Below are positions 1 to 7,786 of a stretch of DNA of 29,787 nucleotides, piece after piece; within the stretch, counting starts at the first letter, position 1, and each line of letters begins with the position of its first letter. The notes under the pieces are model-generated. The model had not been told where the DNA came from. It was given only the letters and a program-made list of their open reading frames with translations, and searched no databases. This DNA is from DATMXT01 sp035560415. Its GTDB lineage: Bacteria; Bacillota; Clostridia; Oscillospirales; Feifaniaceae. A program made the position numbers and the translations under genes. The stretch is taken from positions 1 through 29,787 of the forward strand of contig DATMZG010000092.1 of NCBI GenBank assembly GCA_035560415.1, read 5' to 3'.

Positions 1-65
1 ATCCGTGTCACGACTTCTTCTCGTATCCCTGCCGGATACTTTTTCATCCCTTTTTTCCCTGACAT
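1..65 (-). CDS. Possible N-terminus of an IS transposase (OrfA-like), cut by window edge
   Basis: On the minus strand an open frame begins with ATG at 63-65, or with a second ATG at 45-47, and runs off the window. The 21 visible residues include the stretch KKYPAGIREEVV. This resembles the start of the helix-turn-helix OrfA of IS3-type elements, which often read K-Y-x-x-x-(F/I)-(K/R)-x-x-V-V. That resemblance is from memory and covers only about 15 residues. A strong hairpin at 72-105 lies just upstream of the start, where insertion sequences often carry a block to read-through. The ribosome site is weak. It could be chance coding in an intergenic region. Confidence 0.3.
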   Translation of the reverse strand, partial: MSGKKGMKKYPAGIREEVVTR

Positions 66-71
66 ACAAAC

Positions 72-110
72 GCCCCCTATGTAGTTATTTTCCTACATAG
101 GGGGCCTTTT
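72..110. terminator. Strong 13-bp hairpin, probable terminator (possibly bidirectional)
   Basis: Bases 72-84 pair perfectly with 93-105 around an 8-base loop. On the plus strand the stem is followed by CCTTTTG. It lies about 70 bases past the stop of the minus-strand adhesin gene, so it could end that transcript, although the minus-strand side has only a short broken T tract (GTTTGT). It also sits just before the possible transposase start, where it would insulate that gene. Confidence 0.6.
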
Positions 111-174
111 GTCTATTGTCCGTTTTTACTGGAGCTGTTCACTTACGGCTCGCCGCCTTTTTAAAACTTACAGG

Positions 175-3100
175 TTACTGCGCTTCTTCTTCCTTGCGCT
201 TCTTGTTGAGGACGACCAGTCCGGCACCCGAGACCATCATGGAGATTGCGAAGGGCACCAGTTTGCCTTCGTCGCCGGTGTAGGGCGGCTCGGCCAGCGG
301 GACTTCCTCTTCGGGAATTTCCTCGAGCGGAACTTCCTCCTCGGGGATTTCAATGACTTCCGGGGGCTCCGGAGGTGTCACCGGGGGTTCCGGAGGCACC
401 GGGGGCTCCGGAGGCATCGGGGGCTCGTCGTCGTCATCGTCGTCTCCGCCGCCACCGCCGGTCTTGTAATTATAGGTGACCGTGATGTCCCCTTCGCCAA
501 AGATACCGGAAGCGTTCCCGGGCGCGGTGCCCTTTGTGTAGCCGCGCGGCGCAGGTTTGGACGTGGTGGTGTAGGACTCGCCCGGGGCAAAGAGTCCGCC
601 GTCCACTTTGGGGTAGGCATCGGTGCCATTCGGGAGCTTATACTCCACGGTCAGCTTGTAGAGGTCAAGGCTGTAGTTGAGCGTGATGACATAGACCGTG
701 TTGGACTCTTCGAGCGTGACGCTGATCTCGCTGCCCTCAAACACCTCGGGCTGACCGTTGCTGCCGGCCATCCAGGTCGCGCCGGTGAAGTTGAAGGTGC
801 GGGTCTCGCCTTCGAACGACAGGTCCGCGTAGTCGGCCGGGTCGACCGAAATAGTCCCGCCCTCGGAGCCCGACTGAATGGCGCCTGTGGTGCTGTGCGA
901 TAAGGTCTCAACTCCGGAAACGCGGCCGACATAGTTGCGGTCGATGCGGTAGAAGTACTCGTCGGGCTCGTCATAGGTGTTGGTGATGTTGATGGTGACG
1001 GTCATGTCGGGGCCCTCTTCGGTAATTTCCGTCAACATCGGGGTGATATCTGGCAGACCGGAGTAAGTGACTGTAAATTCGTGGCCGCCGTAAGTGACTG
1101 TGCCGCCGTTTGCCACCGAGGGCCAGTTCTCGCCGCTCTGATAGACTTCCCTGACGGTGTAGACATACTCGTGGCCGTCGCCGTAACCCTCGCCCTCATC
1201 CGGTTCAATGGCGTAGCGGACAAGGTCGGTGAAACTGTATGCCCATTCTTCGCTGGCTTTGACTTCAAGCCGGCTGCCAAACGCCGCGCCGTCGCGGTAG
1301 AGCTGGACAAAGATACTCGAGGGCGCCTGCGGGTTGTGGTGAGCGCTGCTCTCCATGGACCAGAACTTCTCGCCCTTGACTTCGACGCTCTCCTGGTCAA
1401 TGACGTTGTGGAAGGTGAAGTTGGGCGCTGTGCCGCCCTTGACGGATTCGTAGCCCTCGAGCGTGAGCTCTTCGACGTCGTAGGAAATGGTATTGCGCGC
1501 CGCGTCGTACTTGTCGAGCCCTTCCCAGGTGACTTTGTTGGTGTCGCCGTCGCCGTCAAGCACCTTGGTGTCGGTGAAGACGGTTTCGCCACTGACCTTG
1601 CCGGTCAGGGTGAAGGTCACATCGCCATGGGTCTCATAGGGGTCAACCCAGTACTTGGTGGCCGTGACCGTCACATCATCCTGCGGCAGCTTGTTGGTGA
1701 TGACATAGCCGCTGATGGAGGTCTCATAGTCTTCCACCGTTTCCTCGCCGACCGTGTAGCTGTAGGTCACCGAGCGGTCATCGCTGTACACCGGAAGCGT
1801 GGGGTTGGTGCCGTCGTGCCCAAAGGTGTGGGACGTCTCGGTATTGGGCATCTCATAGGTCATAATCGCAGTTGTGGGGTCGTCGCTGCGGTAGAGGTAA
1901 ATGGTGATGGCGGGATGCTCGTCATCCGCCCTGTTGCCGTCAATCCAGTTCTTGGTGACTGGGACGCTGGTGTAGGCCTGATTGAGCGTGTTCTTGAAGT
2001 CCCAGCCGCCTTCATCATTTGCGGTCTTGGTGGGGGTGAATCCGGCAATCGGCTCCTCAGCGACCACGTAGGTGATCAGCCGGCCATCCCCGTCGTACTT
2101 GTCGAGGTCCGTGAAGGAGTAAGTGGAATCTCCCGATTCGACGTCGATAACATAAGAGCGATAGGGTTCTCCCTCGGCCTCATCAATATACAGGTTAATG
2201 GTGACCTCATCGGGTTTATCTGTGCCGGACGGAATCTCCCAGTTCTTGGTTCCGCTGATGTCGAGCTCATCGTAAATGGTGTTGTAGACGTCATAACCGT
2301 CGTAACTGACGTCGTAGGTACGGTTGTCGATCTCCAGCGTTCCGCCGTCCGGAATGCCGGCAAATTCGTCGTCCTCCATGACGCCTTCCTTGATAGTGTA
2401 CTCGATTTCGACGGCCTGCTTCTCATAGACAGCGGGCTGTCCGGGTGTGAGGACTTCTTCGGTCTCAGGGTCAATTACAGGCAGGACCTCAGGTGAAATC
2501 TCCACGTCCACATACTTGTACTTAGGAAGGTTCGTGAAGGAATAGGCCAGACTCTCGGTGGTCGTGGTGGACTTGAGCGTATCGTCGGCGTAGAGCCCAA
2601 TCATCACTTCCCCGGCCTCGACGTCCGAAGGCTGCCGCCAGGTCTTTGAGCCGGAGACCTGCACGGTGTCGTTCTTGCCGAAGGTGTTCGTAATGACAAA
2701 TCCGTCCGCGGCGTTGCCGCTCTTCTCCATGGAGTAACCGGAGGGTATCGACTCCCGCACGTCGTAGGTATAGGGCTTGCCGGCCCCGTCGTACATGGGC
2801 AGGTCGGGCCAGGTGTAGGTCTCGGTGACCGACTGGATATCGTAGTCAATGCTGCCTGTGGTGCCGGTCTGGATAAGCGTGATGGTGACGGAGCCGTGTT
2901 CGGCGTCCGCGACATCCACCCACTCCTTCGTGACCGTGACGCTGGTGGTGCCGGTGATGGTATTGGTGATGTCTTTGCCGTTGTACGTGGTTTCAAAATT
3001 ATCGACGTCGTCTTCCACAACGGTGTAGACGATTTCGCGAACTGCGGTCACCTTGTCGTTCTCGGTCGTAAACTCATACCGGTCGTAGTTCTCGAACTTG

Positions 3101-5805
3101 TAGGCTGTCGCGCCGTCTTCAAGGGTCTGGTCTGCAACCTCAGTGCCATCGGCAAACAGGCGAACCGTGATGTCGGGGTATTCTTCAAAGTCAACCGGCA
3201 CATTCCAGGTCTTGGTGCCCTCAATGTCAATCTTCTCCTGGTTGACGGTGTTGGTCACCGTGAAGCCGCCCGACATGCTGCCCTCAATGCCGACAAGGCG
3301 GTATTTCGCGCCCACCGGGATGTTCTCGGTCACCGAGTAGGTGATGGGCTGGCCGTCCCCGTTGTACATGGGGAGCTCTTCAAAGCTGTCCGACAGGTTT
3401 TCGGAAGTGAGGGTCAGCGTTTCGTCTGTCTCATCGCCGTTTGCCAGCAGCTCGATTTCAACCGAGGCCGGGATTGACATGCCCGAAGGCAAAATCCACA
3501 CCTTTGTGACGTCGATTGCATCAATCTCTCCCGTGATGGTGTTGGTCACCGTCAGCCCGGTGTACGAGGTGCTGTATCCGCTAAGCGTTCTCTCTGTGAT
3601 GGTATACCCATAGTCGACGCCTGTGGCGGGGTCGACCACGGGAACGTCCTCCACAACGACCTGCCATGTGGGCAGCGTTGCGGTGATGGCGTCGCCCGCG
3701 TCCATCGTGATGACCTGGTAGTCTGCGCCGTCCCGCTTGAGGTCAATCGTGATGCTGGCGGGCAGGTCGGTTCCGGTCGGAACGCGCCAGACCTTCGTGA
3801 TGATGAGGTCCTGTTCGCCCGGGTCAAGCGTATTCTCAATGACGTCTTCAATATCGTCATCACTGGAGCTGTGAATCTCCCCTCCCGAGATAACGAGCGT
3901 CTTGGAGTCGTTCCACTTTTCATAACCGGTCGCTGCCGCGGTCTCGGTCAGGGTGTAAGTGAAGCCGGAGGGCAGGCCCGTAAAGCTCACAAGGCCGTCC
4001 GCATCGGAGGCGACGTCCCTCGTGACGGTGATGCCGTTCGCGGTTCCCGTGAGCTGGAACTCGGCGCCGGCCAAAGGCTGGTCGTTGTGCGCCTTGGTCT
4101 TGTTGAAGGAGAACGAGCCCAGGTAACCCTCAACTTGGGGGCTCGTGAAGGAGGCGGTCTTCATCCGCGCATCAATCTGAGCGGGGGTCAAATCGAGGAG
4201 CTCCTCGCCTGCACCCAGCACCAGATACTTGAGCTCGGCGTCGCCGTTGGTGTCATAGGGAGTATCGGCTGCAAAGCCCGCCACGGCATCGTTTAGGACG
4301 ATTCTGTATGTCAGTGTGTATGTGGTTGTGTCCCCGGAAGTGGACCCATGGAGGTCGTTTTTGACGTCCCAGACAATCTGCCGTGCAGAGGTGTCGTAAT
4401 AGTAGGTATAGCTGTCGTTCTCGTCAGAGAAAATGCCACTGTTTGAAATGAGATTGCTGCCGGCAAACAGGATGTTGCCGCCCATCTTATCGGTGACGAC
4501 CCAGGCCTGCGCGAGCTTCGTGATGATCTGGCTGATTTGGGTGAGCTGAGCACCAAGCGCAAGCTCATCGCCTGCCAAAAGCACGCTGTCGACGCCGACC
4601 TTATCCGCGAGCCATTCCGTGGTCAGAATTTCATCCCAATTGTTGTTCCCATTTGGACTCCACCACATTTCTTCGCCGCCGGACGCAAAGCAGACCGCAA
4701 AGACCTTGGCCGAGTTTCCGCCGGCGGTTGTGCTCTGAATGTCGGAAACAATTCCGGGAACATCCTTAAAATCATCGTATTCGGAATGGTCTCCGCCGCC
4801 GCGGGCGCCGGGGATGAACGCAAGTTCAGAGTCGCTCTCATCTTCGTCGTCCACATGGAAGGTCGGCTGGCCGTCGGAGAGCAGGATGACATAGACGCTC
4901 TTAATGCCCTCAATGGCGCCGTCCTCGGCCTGCCCCGCCGTCAGCAAGTTGCGGGCCAGCATGAGGCCGCCCTCAATATTGGTACCGCCATCATCACTCG
5001 CGGTTGAAAGTTCGGTATGGGTATGACTGGTATTGGCGGGAGTTTCGCAATCAAGATATGTGCAGTGTTGATGCCAATCCTTATTCTTATAAAACTCCCG
5101 ATCGCATATTGTGCAGCGCCAATAATCGCCCGCTTTAACCCAATGGTCGGAACCGGGACCTTGCCATTCGATATGGCTGACATTACGCTGATACGTATAG
5201 TCAAAGTTGACCTCAACGCTGTTAATGGCACTGACGGCATCGTCAAGCTCACCGCCGTTGGCGTTGAGCCAGCCGCTGACCGTCATGGCGTTGGCGCCGA
5301 ACTCGACGACCGAAATCATGCGTTTGGCGTCTCCGGCGTCAGTCGCATAGCTGTTGACAAAGTCCACAGCCTTATTTTTCGCGAGTGTAATGCGCCGCTT
5401 GCTCACATCGCTTGTCGAATCGCCGTTGAGCTTCCACTTCATGCTGTTGGAGACGTCCATGACCAGCACGACGGCAGCGTCGGCCGAGACCTCGAGTTCG
5501 CCAAGGTCCTGCGTGGTCATGACTTTGAGCTCAATGTCAAAGACGTTCTCAGCGTCGGTGCCCAGTACCGTCTTCTTGAGCGCGACATCGTAATTGCCTG
5601 AACTGGCCGTTGTGCCGTCGGCCTTATAGTAGGAAGTTTGGGCCGCATTCGCGCCGCTCTCGCCGCCCGAAACGATCTGGTCTTCGCTGTCAAACTCAAT
5701 GCCGCCCGTGTCGGCGCCGGCCAGAATTGACGTCAGGCCCGACGCTGAGAAAATCATGATCAGCGCCAGAATCAGCGATATGCCCCTGCGTGTTCTCATC
5801 TTCAT
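175..5805 (-). CDS. Large sortase-anchored surface protein: vWA head plus Cna_B repeat stalk
   Basis: This is a 1,876-residue secreted adhesin-like protein. Residues 1-30 form a signal peptide (MRTRR, then a hydrophobic core). A von Willebrand A domain spans about 110-450, with the metal-ion-dependent adhesion motif DVSNS at 117-121. It is interrupted by a Cys/His-rich segment (about 215-265; C231, C234, H245, H247, C248, C253). A SpaA/pilin-like domain lies at about 560-665, followed by nine Cna_B-type repeats (about 666-1610), most opening with a TKxW-like motif and closing in TNT-like strands. A MucBP-like domain (about 1700-1775), an Asp run and a Pro/Glu-rich wall spanner follow. The end is a sorting signal: PPYTG at 1840-1844, a hydrophobic segment and KKRK. 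The start is set by GGAGGG at 5812-5817, six bases upstream. A role in adhesion to host or matrix is inferred from the architecture. No sortase gene is in the window. Confidence 0.92.
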   Translation of the reverse strand: MKMRTRRGISLILALIMIFSASGLTSILAGADTGGIEFDSEDQIVSGGESGANAAQTSYYKADGTTASSGNYDVALKKTVLGTDAENVFDIELKVMTTQDLGELEVSADAAVVLVMDVSNSMKWKLNGDSTSDVSKRRITLAKNKAVDFVNSYATDAGDAKRMISVVEFGANAMTVSGWLNANGGELDDAVSAINSVEVNFDYTYQRNVSHIEWQGPGSDHWVKAGDYWRCTICDREFYKNKDWHQHCTYLDCETPANTSHTHTELSTASDDGGTNIEGGLMLARNLLTAGQAEDGAIEGIKSVYVILLSDGQPTFHVDDEDESDSELAFIPGARGGGDHSEYDDFKDVPGIVSDIQSTTAGGNSAKVFAVCFASGGEEMWWSPNGNNNWDEILTTEWLADKVGVDSVLLAGDELALGAQLTQISQIITKLAQAWVVTDKMGGNILFAGSNLISNSGIFSDENDSYTYYYDTSARQIVWDVKNDLHGSTSGDTTTYTLTYRIVLNDAVAGFAADTPYDTNGDAELKYLVLGAGEELLDLTPAQIDARMKTASFTSPQVEGYLGSFSFNKTKAHNDQPLAGAEFQLTGTANGITVTRDVASDADGLVSFTGLPSGFTYTLTETAAATGYEKWNDSKTLVISGGEIHSSSDDDIEDVIENTLDPGEQDLIITKVWRVPTGTDLPASITIDLKRDGADYQVITMDAGDAITATLPTWQVVVEDVPVVDPATGVDYGYTITERTLSGYSTSYTGLTVTNTITGEIDAIDVTKVWILPSGMSIPASVEIELLANGDETDETLTLTSENLSDSFEELPMYNGDGQPITYSVTENIPVGAKYRLVGIEGSMSGGFTVTNTVNQEKIDIEGTKTWNVPVDFEEYPDITVRLFADGTEVADQTLEDGATAYKFENYDRYEFTTENDKVTAVREIVYTVVEDDVDNFETTYNGKDITNTITGTTSVTVTKEWVDVADAEHGSVTITLIQTGTTGSIDYDIQSVTETYTWPDLPMYDGAGKPYTYDVRESIPSGYSMEKSGNAADGFVITNTFGKNDTVQVSGSKTWRQPSDVEAGEVMIGLYADDTLKSTTTTESLAYSFTNLPKYKYVDVEISPEVLPVIDPETEEVLTPGQPAVYEKQAVEIEYTIKEGVMEDDEFAGIPDGGTLEIDNRTYDVSYDGYDVYNTIYDELDISGTKNWEIPSGTDKPDEVTINLYIDEAEGEPYRSYVIDVESGDSTYSFTDLDKYDGDGRLITYVVAEEPIAGFTPTKTANDEGGWDFKNTLNQAYTSVPVTKNWIDGNRADDEHPAITIYLYRSDDPTTAIMTYEMPNTETSHTFGHDGTNPTLPVYSDDRSVTYSYTVGEETVEDYETSISGYVITNKLPQDDVTVTATKYWVDPYETHGDVTFTLTGKVSGETVFTDTKVLDGDGDTNKVTWEGLDKYDAARNTISYDVEELTLEGYESVKGGTAPNFTFHNVIDQESVEVKGEKFWSMESSAHHNPQAPSSIFVQLYRDGAAFGSRLEVKASEEWAYSFTDLVRYAIEPDEGEGYGDGHEYVYTVREVYQSGENWPSVANGGTVTYGGHEFTVTYSGLPDITPMLTEITEEGPDMTVTINITNTYDEPDEYFYRIDRNYVGRVSGVETLSHSTTGAIQSGSEGGTISVDPADYADLSFEGETRTFNFTGATWMAGSNGQPEVFEGSEISVTLEESNTVYVITLNYSLDLYKLTVEYKLPNGTDAYPKVDGGLFAPGESYTTTSKPAPRGYTKGTAPGNASGIFGEGDITVTYNYKTGGGGGDDDDDDEPPMPPEPPVPPEPPVTPPEPPEVIEIPEEEVPLEEIPEEEVPLAEPPYTGDEGKLVPFAISMMVSGAGLVVLNKKRKEEEAQ
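976..3810 (-). repeat. Nine tandem divergent Cna_B-type domain repeats (coding)
   Basis: This stretch encodes nine beta-sandwich units of roughly 90-135 residues. They are recognisable by repeated openings such as TKVW, TKTW, TKEW, SKTW, TKNW and TKYW, by a central L-x-x-Y/KYD motif, and by closing TNT or similar strands. Units differ strongly at the residue level, so this is an old array rather than a recent DNA duplication. Cna_B units often carry internal Lys-Asn isopeptide bonds that stiffen the stalk. The opening Lys and closing Asn seen in most units fit that, by inference. Confidence 0.8.
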
Positions 5806-5874
5806 TGGGTACCCTCCTAAATTAATACAATCAACGTATATTGTTTTCTAAAGGCAGTTGCCGTGTTCCGCTTT

Positions 5875-6291
5875 TTATGCCGGTTTACTCAGTACGTCGT
5901 CCATGAGGTTGAGCAGCTCGAATACGCTTCGGAAGGGCGCCTCACTGCCCCCCTCGACCCAGGCCACGCTGCCCTGCCAGCTGGCGTTTTGCCGGAAAAT
6001 CACCCTGATTTTAAATGATGCCTTTGCTGTGACCGGATGTTTTGCCTCCGGCAGACTGTCCTGTCCGGGCTCTCCTGTGAAGCTGCGAAGATTTGCTGCC
6101 GATTTGGGGAGTTCAAGCTCATCAAGCATGTGATCTATATACAGCAGCATCTCGATGGTGCCCCGAAAAGACACCTCTCCGAACTGCGGGTTATAAATTG
6201 TCCCTTCGGGGATCCGGCCCCCGTAATCCGATATTTTAATCAGCGTGGTTCGAAGGTCGTTGGGGGCAAAACACGCGTGTACAACAGGCAT
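5875..6291 (-). CDS. Conserved hypothetical protein with RQNASWQG / FRS-ELL motif
   Basis: This 138-residue protein has no signal peptide or membrane segment. The C-terminal third carries RQNASWQGSVAWVEGG, then PFRSVFELLNLMD. From memory this pattern (RQN-x-WQG-x-x-x-W-x-E, then FRS-x-x-EL) recurs in many short uncharacterised clostridial proteins. I know no function for it. The start is placed at ATG 6289-6291 because the near-perfect site GGAGGTGAT lies eight bases upstream. The in-frame GTG at 6298 and ATG at 6295 would overlap or crowd that site. The gene ends 70 bases before the adhesin start with no clear terminator between, so the two may be co-transcribed. Confidence 0.75.
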   Translation of the reverse strand: MPVVHACFAPNDLRTTLIKISDYGGRIPEGTIYNPQFGEVSFRGTIEMLLYIDHMLDELELPKSAANLRSFTGEPGQDSLPEAKHPVTAKASFKIRVIFRQNASWQGSVAWVEGGSEAPFRSVFELLNLMDDVLSKPA

Positions 6292-6417
6292 TTCCATCAC
6301 CTCCGAAAATCATTTTTGGATTGATGGCAATATTGTACAAATCGAAAGTTATATTCGGGTTATATTTCGCGGTTTCCCGGAAATTTTATTTCTGAGTCAT
6401 ATAACAAAATCCGACTG

Positions 6418-6453
6418 AAAAAAATGAGCCTTTCGACATAAAAGGCTCATTTT
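6418..6453 (-). terminator. Intrinsic terminator after the YihY/BrkB gene
   Basis: Bases 6421-6433 pair with 6441-6453 as a 13-bp stem with a 7-base loop. Read on the minus strand, the stem is followed by a run of T (A at 6418-6424 on the plus strand). It lies 43 bases past the stop of the upstream minus-strand gene. The A/T flanks on both sides would also let it work in the other direction. Confidence 0.8.
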
Positions 6454-6495
6454 GCATGTATTCATCCTATTTTTTAACGCTTCCGGGGTTTGCGG

Positions 6496-7386
6496 TCACA
6501 CCCTTTCCCCCGCGTCCTGCTCCATTTTCATTTCGAGCAAAATGCCGTTGACCTCGCCACCCAGCACCACGACGGTTCCGGTGATGTAAAGCCAGAGCAG
6601 CAGCACCAGCACGGCGCCAAGCGAGCCGTAGAGCATGGAATAACGGGCCATGTTGGCGACATAGTAGGAGAAGGCGTTGGAGGCGGCCATCCAGACGGCG
6701 AGGGTGAACAGGGTGCCGGGCAGCGCCTGCCGCACGGTCAATCTCATGCTGGGCCCGAAGATATAGATGACCATGATGAGAATAAAGGAGTATGTCGTGA
6801 GCACGACGGAGCGGGTTGAGATGATCCACTCGGTGACGACCTCAAGCTGCGGAATGAGCTCGGCAATGTGCTCCAGCACCGTGCGCCCCGTGAGGGCAAA
6901 GGTGATTCCGAGCGGCATTGAGGCCAGAAGTCCCGCCGTGATGGCGAACGACGCCGCAAACCGCACCGGAAAAGGACGCCTTTTCTTGACCCGCATGGCC
7001 GTATCGAGCGCGTTTTGCAGCGAGCGGGTCACTCGCGAAAAAAACCAGATGGTCAAAAACAGCCCGGTCCAGACAAGCGTGGGCGAAGTGACGCTTCGGA
7101 CGTACTCAATGAAGGACCAGAGCATTTCGGCCACGTCTTCGGGAATGAAGCTGTTGGCCGAGAAAAACTCTGAGAGCTCAAAGCTCGACATGCCGATGAG
7201 GGAGGTCAGGAAAATGACCAGCGGAAAGAGCGAAAACAGAAAATAATAGGCGAGCTGTGCGCCTTTTTCACCGACCCGATCGCCTAAATACCGGCGAACG
7301 AGGGCGTACAAAAAGCGCACCAGTTTGCCGGAGCGCGACATTTTGCGCTCCAGCCACGCGATGATCCGATGTCCGGCTGCTGCCAT
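6496..7386 (-). CDS. YihY/BrkB-family integral membrane protein
   Basis: This is a 296-residue membrane protein of the YihY/virulence factor BrkB family, once mislabelled ribonuclease BN. An amphipathic N-terminus is followed by the family hallmark GAQLAYYFLFSLFPLVIFL and five to six hydrophobic segments. The late segment FTLAVWMAASNAFSYYV is typical too. The biochemical role is not settled, and transport of small solutes has been suggested. The start is ATG 7384-7386, preceded at five bases by GGAGG. A GTG at 7405-7407 would add seven residues but has no site. The gene has its own promoter (7431-7459) and terminator (6418-6453), so it is probably monocistronic. Confidence 0.88.
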   Translation of the reverse strand: MAAAGHRIIAWLERKMSRSGKLVRFLYALVRRYLGDRVGEKGAQLAYYFLFSLFPLVIFLTSLIGMSSFELSEFFSANSFIPEDVAEMLWSFIEYVRSVTSPTLVWTGLFLTIWFFSRVTRSLQNALDTAMRVKKRRPFPVRFAASFAITAGLLASMPLGITFALTGRTVLEHIAELIPQLEVVTEWIISTRSVVLTTYSFILIMVIYIFGPSMRLTVRQALPGTLFTLAVWMAASNAFSYYVANMARYSMLYGSLGAVLVLLLWLYITGTVVVLGGEVNGILLEMKMEQDAGERV

Positions 7387-7430
7387 GTTCCCCTCCACCC
7401 CGCACACACTATTTTATAAAATTATTCCCC

Positions 7431-7459
7431 ATTATATACCAGACATGCGCCGGTGACAA
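7431..7459 (-). promoter_or_regulatory. Sigma-A promoter for the YihY/BrkB gene
   Basis: On the minus strand TTGTCA (7454-7459) is followed after exactly 17 bases by TATAAT (7431-7436). Transcription would begin near 7424, about 38 bases before the ATG. Confidence 0.75.
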
Positions 7460-7499
7460 CCTGCCGATTTCGCGCATACTACCAAGCGGAGGTGTCCCC

Positions 7500-7565
7500 A
7501 TGAGAGAAACAATTGAAGTCGCCCACGCCCTTTGTCCGGCCGCTTTTTGCGGCCTTGACATATAG
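7500..7565 (+). CDS. Doubtful 21-residue leader-type ORF
   Basis: ATG at 7500 is preceded at seven bases by GGAGG (7488-7492), and the frame reads MRETIEVAHALC and on to TAG at 7563-7565. A GC-rich hairpin (7538-7543 with 7549-7554) lies in its second half. The good ribosome site is the only argument for it. I see no promoter for it and recognise no family. Confidence 0.2.
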   Translation: MRETIEVAHALCPAAFCGLDI

Positions 7566-7582
7566 TTCAAAACGCTTCGCCG

Positions 7583-7726
7583 ATGAAAATGTTCTTTGCG
7601 GCCCTTGCGGCCGCCTTGGTGCTCTTTGCCATCGGATGCGGCAAAGAGGCGAGATCGGTCCCCCGGCAGGTCAACGGCGTGCGGCTTGTTGACTGCGGGG
7701 CCCTGCCCATATATACTGTGAGATGA
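7583..7726 (+). CDS. Doubtful 47-residue lipoprotein-like ORF
   Basis: The frame begins MKMFF, has a hydrophobic core and then AIGC (Cys at residue 19) followed by GKE, which is the look of a lipoprotein signal peptide. After that only 28 residues remain. No ribosome site is visible before the ATG. The 3' part overlaps the promoter at 7689-7717 that seems to serve the racemase. It may be a remnant of a larger lipoprotein gene, or chance. Confidence 0.2.
   Translation: MKMFFAALAAALVLFAIGCGKEARSVPRQVNGVRLVDCGALPIYTVR
7689..7717 (+). promoter_or_regulatory. Sigma-A promoter for the amino-acid racemase gene
   Basis: TTGACT (7689-7694) and TATACT (7712-7717) are separated by exactly 17 bases, each one base off consensus. 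The start of transcription would be near 7724, giving a leader of about 60 bases before the ATG at 7787. Confidence 0.7.
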
Positions 7727-7786
7727 GAGGCGCCGTCTTGAGCCAGGCGCTCTTTGTCTTGTCGAAAAGCGCAATGGGAGGTACAT

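Noticed and set aside
1081..2496. Long open frame on the plus strand opposite the adhesin gene (471 codons), plus several shorter ones.
   Set aside because: It lies antisense to an evident Cna_B coding region. The translation is Val/Asp/Gly-rich with no domain, and no ribosome site is evident. It follows from codon bias of the real gene.
7555..7583. Perfect TTGACA at 7555-7560 as a promoter for the 47-codon ORF.
   Set aside because: No -10-like hexamer occurs 15-19 bases downstream, so it was not called a promoter.
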